From Rarobacter incanus (lineage in GTDB: Bacteria > Actinomycetota > Actinomycetes > Actinomycetales > Cellulomonadaceae), in contig NZ_VFNV01000001.1 in the NCBI RefSeq assembly GCF_006715765.1, forward strand, positions 1,922,001-1,986,000: 64,000 nucleotides of DNA, read 5' to 3'. Positions 8,215-15,635 of this stretch are shown here, in pieces. Within the stretch, counting starts at the first letter, position 1. Each line of letters opens with the position of its first letter. Under the pieces are notes generated by a model. It saw nothing but the letters and a program-made list of their open reading frames with translations, was not told the origin of the DNA and made no database searches. A program made the translations under genes and the position numbers.

Positions 8215-9050
8215 GCGCGGTCGCCATCCTTGCCGAAGGCGGCAACTCCCTGACCCATACCGTGTTCGCGGGCCCGGTCCTGCTGGCAGTGCCTATCGCG
8301 CTCCTGGCCGGGTTGGTTTCATTCGCTTCCCCGTGCGTCCTTCCCCTGGTGCCGGGCTACATCGGGTACGTGTCGTCCTTGGCCACAGCGCAGGCGTCCT
8401 CACCGCCGCACGATCCCGCCGCGGCGATGGCGGCTGTGGGGGCGGGGGCCTCGTCGGAAATTAAACGTCCGGCGCGATGGCGCGTCGTGGCGGGTGTGCT
8501 GCTCTTCATCGCGGGATTCACGGCAGTTTTCGTGGCTTTGGGCGTCTTCTTCGGGACGATCGGGCAGTTCCTGCTGCGGTGGGATTCGGTGATTGAGCGG
8601 GTGCTGGGCGTCGTGATTATCGTCATGGGGCTCGCCTTTTGGGGCCTGATTCCGGCGCTCGAACGCGACCGGCCGGTGCGCATTACCGCGCGGGCGGGGC
8701 TGTGGGGCGCGCCCGTCTTGGGGATTGCGTTCGGCCTGGGTTGGACCCCGTGCCTGGGACCAACCCTGACGGCGATCAATGCGCTGGCGCTCGACGGCGG
8801 GTCGGGCACGCGCGGGGCGATCCTGGCAACCGCCTACTGCCTGGGGCTGGGCATCCCCTTCGTGATCGTCGCCTTCTCGATGTCGTCATCGGCCGCCGTC
8901 ATGGGATTCTTGCGGCGCCACCGGCGGGCCGTGATGGCGGTCGGTGCGGGGCTGCTGATCTTGCTCGGAGCCGCCATGGCGACCGGGCTGTGGGGATTCT
9001 TGGCGTCGCGGGCCCAAGGCTGGGTCTCCGGATTTGAGCTTCCGCTGTGA
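8211..9050 (+). CDS. ccdA: CcdA/DsbD-family transmembrane electron carrier for cytochrome c maturation
   Basis: This 279-aa polytopic protein moves reducing equivalents from cytoplasmic thioredoxin to the TlpA-like lipoprotein. The two conserved half-repeats each contain one redox Cys next to Pro: SFASPCVLPLVPGY in the first and GWTPCLGPTLTA in the second. About six membrane segments follow the CcdA topology. A ~30-residue charged/Ala-rich linker (PPHDPAAAMAAVG region) separates the first segments. The ATG overlaps the previous stop (ATGA) and its own TGA overlaps the resB GTG, so the whole block should be one transcript. Confidence 0.9.
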   Translation: MSAVAILAEGGNSLTHTVFAGPVLLAVPIALLAGLVSFASPCVLPLVPGYIGYVSSLATAQASSPPHDPAAAMAAVGAGASSEIKRPARWRVVAGVLLFIAGFTAVFVALGVFFGTIGQFLLRWDSVIERVLGVVIIVMGLAFWGLIPALERDRPVRITARAGLWGAPVLGIAFGLGWTPCLGPTLTAINALALDGGSGTRGAILATAYCLGLGIPFVIVAFSMSSSAAVMGFLRRHRRAVMAVGAGLLILLGAAMATGLWGFLASRAQGWVSGFELPL

Positions 9051-10636
9051 GCGCGAAGGAAAGCGGGCGCAACGTCGTGGCCGGCATCGGCGTGCGCGGA
9101 TGGTTGCGGTTCATTTGGCGCCAGCTCACGTCGATGAGCGTGGCGCTGATGCTCCTGATGCTGCTCGCTATCGCGGCGATTCCGGGATCGGTCATTCCGC
9201 AAAAGATGTCGAACCCGCAAGGTTACGCGCGCTACATCGAGGCCAACCCGGATCGCGTCGCCTGGATGGAGAAGCTGCAACTCTTCGACGTCTACACGTC
9301 CGTGTGGTTTTCCGCCGTCTATATCCTCTTGTTCGTCTCCCTGATCGGCTGCATCCTGCCGCGAATCCGGGTGCACTACCGCGCACTACGCAACCCGCCG
9401 CCGCGCGCGCCCAAGAACCTGTTGCGGTTGCCCGCTCACGCGCAGGCCAGCGGGGTTACCCGCGATGACGAAGAAATGCGGCGGCGCGCGGTCGGTTGGT
9501 TGCGCCGCTCCAAGCGGTACCGCGTTATCTGCGATGACGAACCGGGCGGCGCTTTGGTCGTGCGGGCCGAACGCGGCTACGCCCGCGAGACCGGCAACCT
9601 GATCTTCCACATCGCGCTCGTGGGTTTGCTGGTATCCGTGGCGATAGGGCAGCTGTACCACTACCGCGGGCAAGTGATACTGGTGCAAGGGCGCGGATTC
9701 GCCAACGCCCAGGTCGACTACGACTCGTTCAGCGCCGGATCGGCATTCGACCCGGCTTCGATGTGTCCGTTTAGGATGACGCTGGACCAGTTCGATGCGA
9801 AGTTCCGTGTCAGTGACGCGCAGGCGCAGGACTTCACCGCGCACGTCACGATCGACGACAACGCAACGAGCAGCAAAGAACAGATCAAGGTCAACCACCC
9901 GCTGATCATTGGCGGCGCAAAGATCTACCTGCAGGGCAACGGGTACGCGCCCGAAGTCGAGGTCAAGGACGCAGACGGCGAAGTTGCCTTCGCTGGCGCG
10001 GTTCCATTCATAGCGCAGGACAACGTATATACCTCGCTGGGCACGATCAAGGTCCCCGATGTCACATCCGGTGACCAGATCGGACTGGTCGGATACCTGC
10101 TGCCGAGCGCGGAGCAGAGCGAATCCGGCGCCTGGAAATCGGTCTACCCGGATCTGCTCGATCCCGTCCTGGTTCTCACGGTTTGGCGCGGCGATCTGGG
10201 ATTAGACAACGGTATTCCGCAAAACGTCTACGAACTCGACACCGACAATATGACCCAAGTGGCCAAGGACGGGAAGGTCGTCACCTTGGTTGTTCGGCCG
10301 GGCGAAACCGTCGACCTGCCGGACGATTTGGGATCGTTCACCTTCAACGGCGTCAAGCGCTACGTGGCGCTGGATCTGCGCCACGATCCGAGCTTGACCA
10401 TGGTGCTGATCGCCTCCATTGCGGCCGTGATCGGGCTGGCAATGTCGCTGTTTATACCCCGGCGCAGGATGTGGGTGCGCATTGCGGGCGCAGTGGCGTC
10501 GGTCGGTGGCCTGGCTAAGACCGAGGACGAGAACCTGCAGCGTGAAGTACGCTCACTGGCAGAATACATCGCAGCGCCGGATAAGGCGCCCCCGGTAGGC
10601 CCGGGGCAAGCGATTCAGGAAGGAAAGGCCGAATGA
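9047..10636 (+). CDS. resB: ResB/Ccs1 cytochrome c synthase subunit
   Basis: ResB partners CcsB to export haem and attach it to apocytochrome c (system II). The 529-aa protein has the expected layout: two N-terminal membrane helices (MSVALMLLMLLAIAAIPGSV and the YILLFVSLIGCILP segment), a third near 190 (LIFHIALVGLLVSVAI), a large extracytoplasmic domain (~205-435), then a last helix (MVLIASIAAVIGLAMSLF). A cytoplasmic tail follows. The GTG start overlaps the ccdA stop (GTGA), and the stop overlaps the ccsB start (ATGA). Confidence 0.9.
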   Translation: MSAKESGRNVVAGIGVRGWLRFIWRQLTSMSVALMLLMLLAIAAIPGSVIPQKMSNPQGYARYIEANPDRVAWMEKLQLFDVYTSVWFSAVYILLFVSLIGCILPRIRVHYRALRNPPPRAPKNLLRLPAHAQASGVTRDDEEMRRRAVGWLRRSKRYRVICDDEPGGALVVRAERGYARETGNLIFHIALVGLLVSVAIGQLYHYRGQVILVQGRGFANAQVDYDSFSAGSAFDPASMCPFRMTLDQFDAKFRVSDAQAQDFTAHVTIDDNATSSKEQIKVNHPLIIGGAKIYLQGNGYAPEVEVKDADGEVAFAGAVPFIAQDNVYTSLGTIKVPDVTSGDQIGLVGYLLPSAEQSESGAWKSVYPDLLDPVLVLTVWRGDLGLDNGIPQNVYELDTDNMTQVAKDGKVVTLVVRPGETVDLPDDLGSFTFNGVKRYVALDLRHDPSLTMVLIASIAAVIGLAMSLFIPRRRMWVRIAGAVASVGGLAKTEDENLQREVRSLAEYIAAPDKAPPVGPGQAIQEGKAE

Positions 10637-11574
10637 ACGTCGGGCAGGTCAGCGATGTGTTGGCGTGGGGGACCGCGACAGCGTACGCGATTGCGATGAT
10701 CACATTCACCATCACCTTGGTGACGGGGCGCGGCGTCGTGGGGGAAGTCGACCTCGCTTCCGCGGCGGCGAGCGCGCGACGCAGGGCCAAGACGATGGGC
10801 ATCTCCAAGATGCTCGTATTCGTCGGAGCCGCCATGCATCTGGCCGCGGTCGTGACCCGCGGCGTCGCCGCGGGGCGCGCGCCGTGGGCCAACATGTACG
10901 AATTCACGCTGGTGGGGTCGCTGATCGTCGTGATTGTGTTCCTGGTGTTCGCGTTGTGGCGCGGGACCTGGTTCCTGGGAGCCGGGGTCACCGCGATCGC
11001 TGTTGTGTTCCTGGTGTTGGGCCTGCGGCAACTGCACGTGGCGGCCGACGGGGTGCAGCCGGCCCTGCAAAGCTACTGGCTGGTCATTCACGTCGGCATC
11101 GCGGTGGGTGGGGCCGGGGTGTTTACCGTCGGGTTCCTGTTCGCGGTGTTGCAACTGCTGCGCGATTCCTACGACTCCACGCTCGCGAAAATCCACGCGG
11201 AGCCGGGCCAAGCCGTGCAGGGCGGGGGAATCCTGCGCTGGGCATGGCTCACGCAGTTGCCCAAGGCCCCGCAACTCGAGGTGCTTGCTTTCCGCGTCAA
11301 CGCCGTCGGGTTCGTCTTGTGGACCTTCACCCTCATTACCGGGGCGATCTGGGCCGAAGACGCCTGGGGGCGCTACTGGCAGTGGGACCCCAAAGAGGTG
11401 TGGACCTTCATCGTGTGGATCGTCTATGCGGCCTACCTGCATGCGCGCGCGACCCAGCGTTGGACCGGGCGCCGGGCCGCCTACCTGGTGATCGCCGGGT
11501 ACGCCTGCGTTTTGTTTAACTTCACGGGCGTGAACCTCATCTTCAATGGGAAGCACTCGTACTCGGGCCTGTGA
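10633..11574 (+). CDS. ccsB: CcsB/CcsA (ResC) haem-handling cytochrome c synthase subunit
   Basis: This is the haem-handling membrane partner of ResB. The 313-aa protein carries the family WWD-type signature WGRYWQWDPKEVWTFIVW near residue 245-262, together with conserved membrane histidines (AAMHLAA, WLVIHVG and the YLHARA region) that ligate haem. Roughly eight membrane helices are visible. It overlaps resB in ATGA and closes the TlpA-CcdA-ResB-CcsB operon. The haem-lyase product would serve the cytochrome bc/aa3-type chain expected alongside the menaquinone genes downstream. Confidence 0.92.
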   Translation: MNVGQVSDVLAWGTATAYAIAMITFTITLVTGRGVVGEVDLASAAASARRRAKTMGISKMLVFVGAAMHLAAVVTRGVAAGRAPWANMYEFTLVGSLIVVIVFLVFALWRGTWFLGAGVTAIAVVFLVLGLRQLHVAADGVQPALQSYWLVIHVGIAVGGAGVFTVGFLFAVLQLLRDSYDSTLAKIHAEPGQAVQGGGILRWAWLTQLPKAPQLEVLAFRVNAVGFVLWTFTLITGAIWAEDAWGRYWQWDPKEVWTFIVWIVYAAYLHARATQRWTGRRAAYLVIAGYACVLFNFTGVNLIFNGKHSYSGL

Positions 11575-11599
11575 GTCGAGGAGCCGCTAGTATCGAGGT

Positions 11600-12550
11600 G
11601 TGGAGCCAACAACCGCGCCGGCGATATCGATCCGCAGCCTGACCAAGCGTTATGGCGCCCGTGAGGTGGTGTCGAAGCTCTCATTCGATGTGCACCCCGG
11701 GCGCGTGACGGGATTCTTGGGGCCCAACGGTGCCGGCAAGACCACGACCTTGCGCATGCTCCTGGGCCTGGCCCGGCCGACAAGCGGATCGGCGTCCTTT
11801 GGCCATCTCGCCTACGCCGACCTGCCCGACCCGGGGAAGCTGGTCGGGGCATCCATCGCCGCCGACGCCTTCCACCCGGGGCGCACCGCCCGCGACCACC
11901 TGCGGGTGTACGCGCCCGCGGTCGGGGCCGCTGAACGTCGAATCGACGAACTGCTGGGCTTCTTGGGGATTGCCGATGCCGCGCAACGGCGCGTGGGGGA
12001 GTTTTCCACCGGCATGCGCCAGCGCCTATCTCTTGCCACGGCACTGCTCGGCGACCCGCAGGTGCTGATACTCGACGAACCGACAAACGGGCTGGATCCG
12101 GAGGGCATAGCGTGGCTGCGCGAGTTTCTCCGGGCCTATGCAGCCCGCGGCCGCGCCGTGCTGGTGTCCTCGCACATGCTGCTGGAGGTCCAGCAATCGG
12201 TGGATGACGTGGTTGTCATCGCGCGCGGCACGTTGATCCATGCCTCATCTCTGGCTGACCTATCGGCGATGGCCGTGGCCACCGTGCGAGTGGCTGGCCC
12301 GGATATGGCGGGCCTGCGCGACTTGGCGACCCGGCGTGGGTGGACTATCGTCGGCGGTTCCCATCGCGCCGCTAGCGAATTGGAGTTGCGCGGCATCGGG
12401 GCCGCGGCCGTGGGGAAGGCCGCATTCGACGCCGGGATTGAACTGCACGAATTGGTCGAAAACAGGCCCAGTCTCGAGGACGTGTTCTTACAGATGGTCT
12501 CAGCCGCGGAGCCCGACAGCCACGTGGGCGTGGGGCAGGTGCCGTCATGA
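11600..12550 (+). CDS. ABC transporter ATP-binding protein
   Basis: This 316-aa ATPase resembles antibiotic/bacteriocin-exporter or ABC-2-type subunits. It has Walker A GPNGAGKTT near residue 43, the signature FSTGMRQRLSLA, and Walker B LILDEPTNGLDPEG, followed by the H-loop SSHML. A ~90-residue C-terminal extension (VRVAGPDMAGL onward, ending SLEDVFLQM) is typical of ABC-2 ATPases such as NatA/DrrA homologues. The GTG start sits 25 bp after ccsB, so read-through from the cytochrome operon is possible. The stop overlaps the permease start in ATGA. Substrate unknown. Confidence 0.88.
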   Translation: MEPTTAPAISIRSLTKRYGAREVVSKLSFDVHPGRVTGFLGPNGAGKTTTLRMLLGLARPTSGSASFGHLAYADLPDPGKLVGASIAADAFHPGRTARDHLRVYAPAVGAAERRIDELLGFLGIADAAQRRVGEFSTGMRQRLSLATALLGDPQVLILDEPTNGLDPEGIAWLREFLRAYAARGRAVLVSSHMLLEVQQSVDDVVVIARGTLIHASSLADLSAMAVATVRVAGPDMAGLRDLATRRGWTIVGGSHRAASELELRGIGAAAVGKAAFDAGIELHELVENRPSLEDVFLQMVSAAEPDSHVGVGQVPS

Positions 12551-13350
12551 TCGCGCAGATCGGATCCGAGCTACGAAAGTTCGTCTCGACTCGCATGGGC
12601 GGTTGGCTGTTACTGCTGATGGTCGGATACATGGCGTTCTTGGCGGCCACCATGGCATTCGCGCTCACTGGCGGGCAGGTCGACAGCTCGACGCCCACGC
12701 AGGTGCTGTCGCCGCTGGCCCTTGTCCGCGCGGTCTATACGATTGCGGTGTCGTTGGGCTACGTCTTTCCGGTCATCGTCGGCACGCTGGCCGTTACCGC
12801 GGAGTTTCGCCACCACACGATCGCTACGACGTTCCTCTTCGAACCCAGCCGCACCCGCTTCGTGTTAGCGAAGTTCGCGGCGATGGTGCCCGTGGGGCTC
12901 GCATTCGGCGTTGCGGGGATCGGCGCCGGGGTCGGGGCGGGAGCCGGGGTCCTGGCGATCCGCGGCCACGCCACGATGCTCAACGATGCGAGTGTGTGGG
13001 CCTCTATCGGGATGGGCGTTGCGGCGCTTACGGTGTGGGCGTTGGTGGGCGTGGGCGTGGGGCTCATGGTCACGAACCAGGTCGCGGCGGTGGTCATCAT
13101 CTTGGCCTTCACGCAGTTCGTGGAGCCGATCGCCCGCATGGCGCTGCCCGCCGCACTCGGCGCTGCCGGTTCCAAGGTTGCGAGCTTCCTGCCGGGGGCC
13201 GCCGGGGAGTCGATGGCGCAAGGATCGATATATTCGGCGTTCACAACAGGGTCGTTGCTGTCTTGGTGGCAGGGGGCGCTCGTTCTTATTGCCTACGCCT
13301 TGGTGTTCGCAGCGATCGGCCGTCTAACAACGCTGCGCCGGGACGTTTAG
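12547..13350 (+). CDS. ABC-2-type transporter permease
   Basis: This 267-aa membrane subunit pairs with the preceding ATPase. About six hydrophobic segments are visible. The FRHHTIATTFLFEPSRTRFVLAK stretch after the second segment matches the coupling region typical of ABC-2 permeases with a single-substrate exporter role. The long glycine/alanine helix (GVAGIGAGVGAGAGVLAI) is notable. It is translationally coupled to the ATPase gene and converges on the COG0523 gene. A 7-bp-arm G+C hairpin (13376-13397) lies in the 60-bp convergent gap and may act as a weak terminator. Confidence 0.85.
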   Translation: MIAQIGSELRKFVSTRMGGWLLLLMVGYMAFLAATMAFALTGGQVDSSTPTQVLSPLALVRAVYTIAVSLGYVFPVIVGTLAVTAEFRHHTIATTFLFEPSRTRFVLAKFAAMVPVGLAFGVAGIGAGVGAGAGVLAIRGHATMLNDASVWASIGMGVAALTVWALVGVGVGLMVTNQVAAVVIILAFTQFVEPIARMALPAALGAAGSKVASFLPGAAGESMAQGSIYSAFTTGSLLSWWQGALVLIAYALVFAAIGRLTTLRRDV

Positions 13351-13410
13351 CCGGCCTCCCGCGGCGCGTTGTGCACCGGCGCCGCGTGTCGCGCCGGCGG
13401 CCCGGACCAT

Positions 13411-14526
13411 CTACGGCTCGTCGTCGATCCAGGGCATGAGCGGCTCGGCCAGCTTGCGCCAGGGGATCGTGGGGTCAAAAAACTCCTGCGGCTGCACTAG
13501 CGAATCCTCGAATGCGCTGATGATCGACTCGCGTTCGCTATCCGTGCCGATGAAACGCAGCGCGCAACCGTTGCCAGTTCGCCCTTCGCTGGCGTCTGTG
13601 CCGGGCCCGAGGCCGGGGGCAAGCGCGCCAATGGCGAGTTGGCCGCCCGCTCCGTCCCAAAGGCACCGCGTCGTGGGCTTGCCCATCACCCGAAACGTGC
13701 CGCGCGTGCGGATCCGGCCCGCGCCCATCGCCTCGATGTTCTGCAACAGGCGCGTCGGGTGGAACGGGCGGTCGCTCGCAAGATCTAAGACCCACGCCCG
13801 GCCGCGGCCCTGCCGGGGCGGGTGGGCGATCCCCGCGGCGGGGTGGCGCCGCCTGTCGGCGGCGTCGGCGTCATGCCGACACGCCTTGAGGGAGTGAGGA
13901 TCGGCGACCTTGCCGACCTCCAGGCGGGCGGAATCGGGGGCGCGCAGCAGATCGATCAGGGAGCTCGCGGTCGCGGTTGGGGTTGATGCCACTTGAATGA
14001 CGTCGGCGTATTCGAGGTTCGTTGCCAACGGCTCACCGAGAACTCGTTCATCATCTGGCCCCAATCCGATCCCGCGTTCCGCGGTTAGCTGCGCGCCCAA
14101 CAAATCCTCCTCTAGGTTCGTGCCGTCGACCACGGCGAGGGTCGCGGCAAGGCGCAGATGCGACAGCGCGCCGCCGCGGTTCGTCGCGGCCGCCAGCGGG
14201 GGCGTGACCAGCGATAATTCGGCACTCACCGGCAAGGCAAGGGCGATGTGGTTCCAGCGCCGATCCCGACCCATGGATGCGAGGGCGGGGATGATGTCCT
14301 CGCGCAGGGCGCATGACAGGCACGTGTGGTCCAACTCGACCCATTCGTCACTGATTACTCCGCCCGAGCTTGAGACTATGCGGCGCACGTGATCGCCCGA
14401 ATCCGCGAAGTCGTACGCGAGGATGCCGGTTTCGGGATCGTCGATCGCTAGCGAAAAGACCGTGGTATCACGCAGGACGCGGTCGATTGAACCGATGACG
14501 GTGAGTGCGGTGGGTGGCTGGGGCAT
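13411..14526 (-). CDS. COG0523/CobW-like protein lacking the P-loop (Rv0106/Mrf-like, zinc starvation)
   Basis: The 371-aa protein has the CobW_C-type C-terminus (RPFHPTRLLQNIEAMG, RTRGTFRV, WDGAGGQLAIG) and the metal-binding CLSC motif (~68-71) that corresponds to the CxCC/CxxC of COG0523 metal chaperones. The N-terminus lacks the GxxGxGKT Walker A: where it should be, the sequence reads IGSIDRVLRDTT. Mycobacterial Rv0106 and its Mrf relatives in Zur-regulated ribosomal loci share this P-loop loss (from memory); Mrf recruits a hibernation factor to zinc-sparing ribosomes. Here the gene is divergent from that ribosomal operon across a shared palindromic operator. GGAAGGAC precedes the ATG. 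Confidence 0.8.
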   Translation of the reverse strand: MPQPPTALTVIGSIDRVLRDTTVFSLAIDDPETGILAYDFADSGDHVRRIVSSSGGVISDEWVELDHTCLSCALREDIIPALASMGRDRRWNHIALALPVSAELSLVTPPLAAATNRGGALSHLRLAATLAVVDGTNLEEDLLGAQLTAERGIGLGPDDERVLGEPLATNLEYADVIQVASTPTATASSLIDLLRAPDSARLEVGKVADPHSLKACRHDADAADRRRHPAAGIAHPPRQGRGRAWVLDLASDRPFHPTRLLQNIEAMGAGRIRTRGTFRVMGKPTTRCLWDGAGGQLAIGALAPGLGPGTDASEGRTGNGCALRFIGTDSERESIISAFEDSLVQPQEFFDPTIPWRKLAEPLMPWIDDEP

Positions 14527-14550
14527 GGGCGTCCTTCCGGAAATACGCGA

Positions 14551-14597
14551 TTGACGGGAATAGTTATCATTATTACTATCTGATGTTTGCTAGTCAA
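14551..14597. promoter_or_regulatory. Divergent overlapping promoters with Zur/Fur-like palindrome
   Basis: The plus-strand promoter reads TTGACG (14551-14556), a 17-bp spacer and TACTAT (14574-14579). The minus-strand promoter reads TTGACT (complement of 14592-14597), a 17-bp spacer and AATAAT (complement of 14569-14574). A 20-bp imperfect palindrome, ATAGTTATCATTATTACTAT (14560-14579, 16 of 20 positions symmetric), covers both -10 elements. A bound dimer would shut both genes off. The A/T-rich palindrome and the gene content on both sides point to Zur, the zinc-sensing Fur paralogue (inference). Confidence 0.72.
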
Positions 14598-14625
14598 GCA
14601 CGCATCCCAATCAAGAGAGGACATC

Positions 14626-14859
14626 ATGTCGGCACGCTGCCAAATCACCGGGCGCCAGCCGAGCTTCGGAAACTCGGTTTCGCACTCGCATCGGCGCACC
14701 AAACGCCGCTTTAACCCAAACGTGTTCAAACGCACCTACTTCGTTCCTTCGCTGGGGCGAAAGGTGACCTTGACGGTCAGCGCGAAAGGCATCAAGACCA
14801 TCGACCGCAGGGGCATCGAGGTCGTGGTTCGGGAACTGATCAAGAAGGGCGAACTCTAG
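14626..14859 (+). CDS. rpmB: Ribosomal protein bL28, zinc-independent paralogue
   Basis: This 77-aa large-subunit protein shows the bL28 core ([15 protein letters not shown], the [17 protein letters not shown] strand pair). Zinc-binding bL28 carries CxxC pairs; this copy has a single Cys (MSARCQITG) and cannot form the site, so it is the C-minus form made under zinc limitation. The start is supported by GAGAGG 6 nt before the ATG at 14626. It is the first gene of a five-gene ribosomal operon and lies 47 nt from the Zur-like palindrome. Confidence 0.93.
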   Translation: MSARCQITGRQPSFGNSVSHSHRRTKRRFNPNVFKRTYFVPSLGRKVTLTVSAKGIKTIDRRGIEVVVRELIKKGEL

Positions 14860-15030
14860 ATGGCATCGAAGCGGACCGACCTGCGGCCGGTAATCAAGAT
14901 GAAGTCGAGTGCCGGCACCGGCTTCACCTACGTCACGCGCAAGAACCGGCGCAATGACCCCGACCGGCTCGTCTTGCGCAAATACGATCCCGTCATCCGG
15001 CGGCACGTCGACTTCAAGGAGGACCGGTAA
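14860..15030 (+). CDS. rpmG: Ribosomal protein bL33, cysteine-free paralogue
   Basis: This 56-aa protein begins [20 protein letters not shown] and has the conserved [12 protein letters not shown] and LVLRKYDP blocks of bL33. It contains no cysteine at all, so it is the zinc-independent form. Its ATG starts on the base directly after the rpmB stop (TAGATG). The stop TAA overlaps the rpsN ATG (TAATG). Confidence 0.92.
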   Translation: MASKRTDLRPVIKMKSSAGTGFTYVTRKNRRNDPDRLVLRKYDPVIRRHVDFKEDR

Positions 15031-15335
15031 TGGCGAAGGCCGCAAAAATTGCGCGCAATGCTCAGCGCGAACAGATCGTGGCCAGGTACGCGGAGCGGCG
15101 TGCCCAGTTGAAGGCGATTATCGCTTCGCCGCTCAGCACGCCCGGCGAGAAGAATGGCGCAATCGCGGAACTGCAACGCCAGCCGCGCAACGCTAGCCGG
15201 GTGCGTCTGCGCAACCGGGACGTCGTTGACGGACGGCCCCGCGGCCACCTGCGCAAGTTCGGGCTGTCGCGGGTGCGCATGCGTCAGTTGGCGCTGCGCG
15301 GCGAACTGCCAGGCGTGACGAAATCGAGTTGGTGA
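15030..15335 (+). CDS. rpsN: Ribosomal protein uS14, zinc-independent long form
   Basis: This 101-aa small-subunit protein is the long, cysteine-free uS14 type rather than the ~61-aa zinc-binding one. Visible blocks are [13 protein letters not shown]-like ([16 protein letters not shown]), [14 protein letters not shown] and the C-terminal GVTKSSW, which are diagnostic for uS14. Overlaps rpmG in TAATG. This form replaces zinc-bearing uS14 when the metal is scarce, releasing zinc (established for C-minus paralogues). Confidence 0.94.
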   Translation: MAKAAKIARNAQREQIVARYAERRAQLKAIIASPLSTPGEKNGAIAELQRQPRNASRVRLRNRDVVDGRPRGHLRKFGLSRVRMRQLALRGELPGVTKSSW

Positions 15336-15338
15336 CCG

Positions 15339-15461
15339 ATGAAAGTTAGGGCTTCCCTGCGTTCGCTCAAGGACAAAGACGGGGCAAAGGTCGTGCGAAG
15401 GCGCGGGAGGATCTTTGTCATAAACAAGAAGAACCCACGGTGGAAGGGTCGGCAAGGCTGA
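15339..15461 (+). CDS. rpmJ: Ribosomal protein bL36, cysteine-free paralogue
   Basis: This 40-aa protein begins [20 protein letters not shown] and ends NPRWKGRQG, the classic bL36 ends. It lacks the Cys/His zinc ligands of the 37-aa form, so it is the C-minus variant. Its ATG is 3 bp after the rpsN stop, and its TGA overlaps the rpmF ATG (TGATG). Too short for many gene callers. Confidence 0.92.
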   Translation: MKVRASLRSLKDKDGAKVVRRRGRIFVINKKNPRWKGRQG

Positions 15462-15628
15462 TGGCGGTACCGAAGAGGAAAATGTCGCGGGCCAATACGC
15501 GCGCGCGGCGTGCACAGTGGAAGGCGCGGCCGGCGGCGCTCACCGCCGTCAACGCCCCCGATGGGGAACTGCTCGTTGTGCCGCGCCGATTCGCGAAGGC
15601 ATACGCCCGCGGGTTGGCTGTACGCTAA
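15461..15628 (+). CDS. rpmF: Ribosomal protein bL32, cysteine-free paralogue
   Basis: This 55-aa protein begins [20 protein letters not shown], the bL32 signature, and then diverges. The zinc-binding CPxC pairs of normal bL32 are absent and the chain has no cysteine, so it is the zinc-independent type. The ATG overlaps the rpmJ stop. An open frame seven codons upstream exists but would run through rpmJ. It is the fifth and last ribosomal gene of the operon; the YibE/F gene starts 7 bp later. Confidence 0.9.
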   Translation: MAVPKRKMSRANTRARRAQWKARPAALTAVNAPDGELLVVPRRFAKAYARGLAVR

Positions 15629-15635
15629 GCGTTTT

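Noticed and set aside
12240-13439. A 399-codon frame overlapping the ABC exporter genes
   Set aside because: It is an out-of-frame shadow of the ATPase and permease with Arg-rich nonsense composition.
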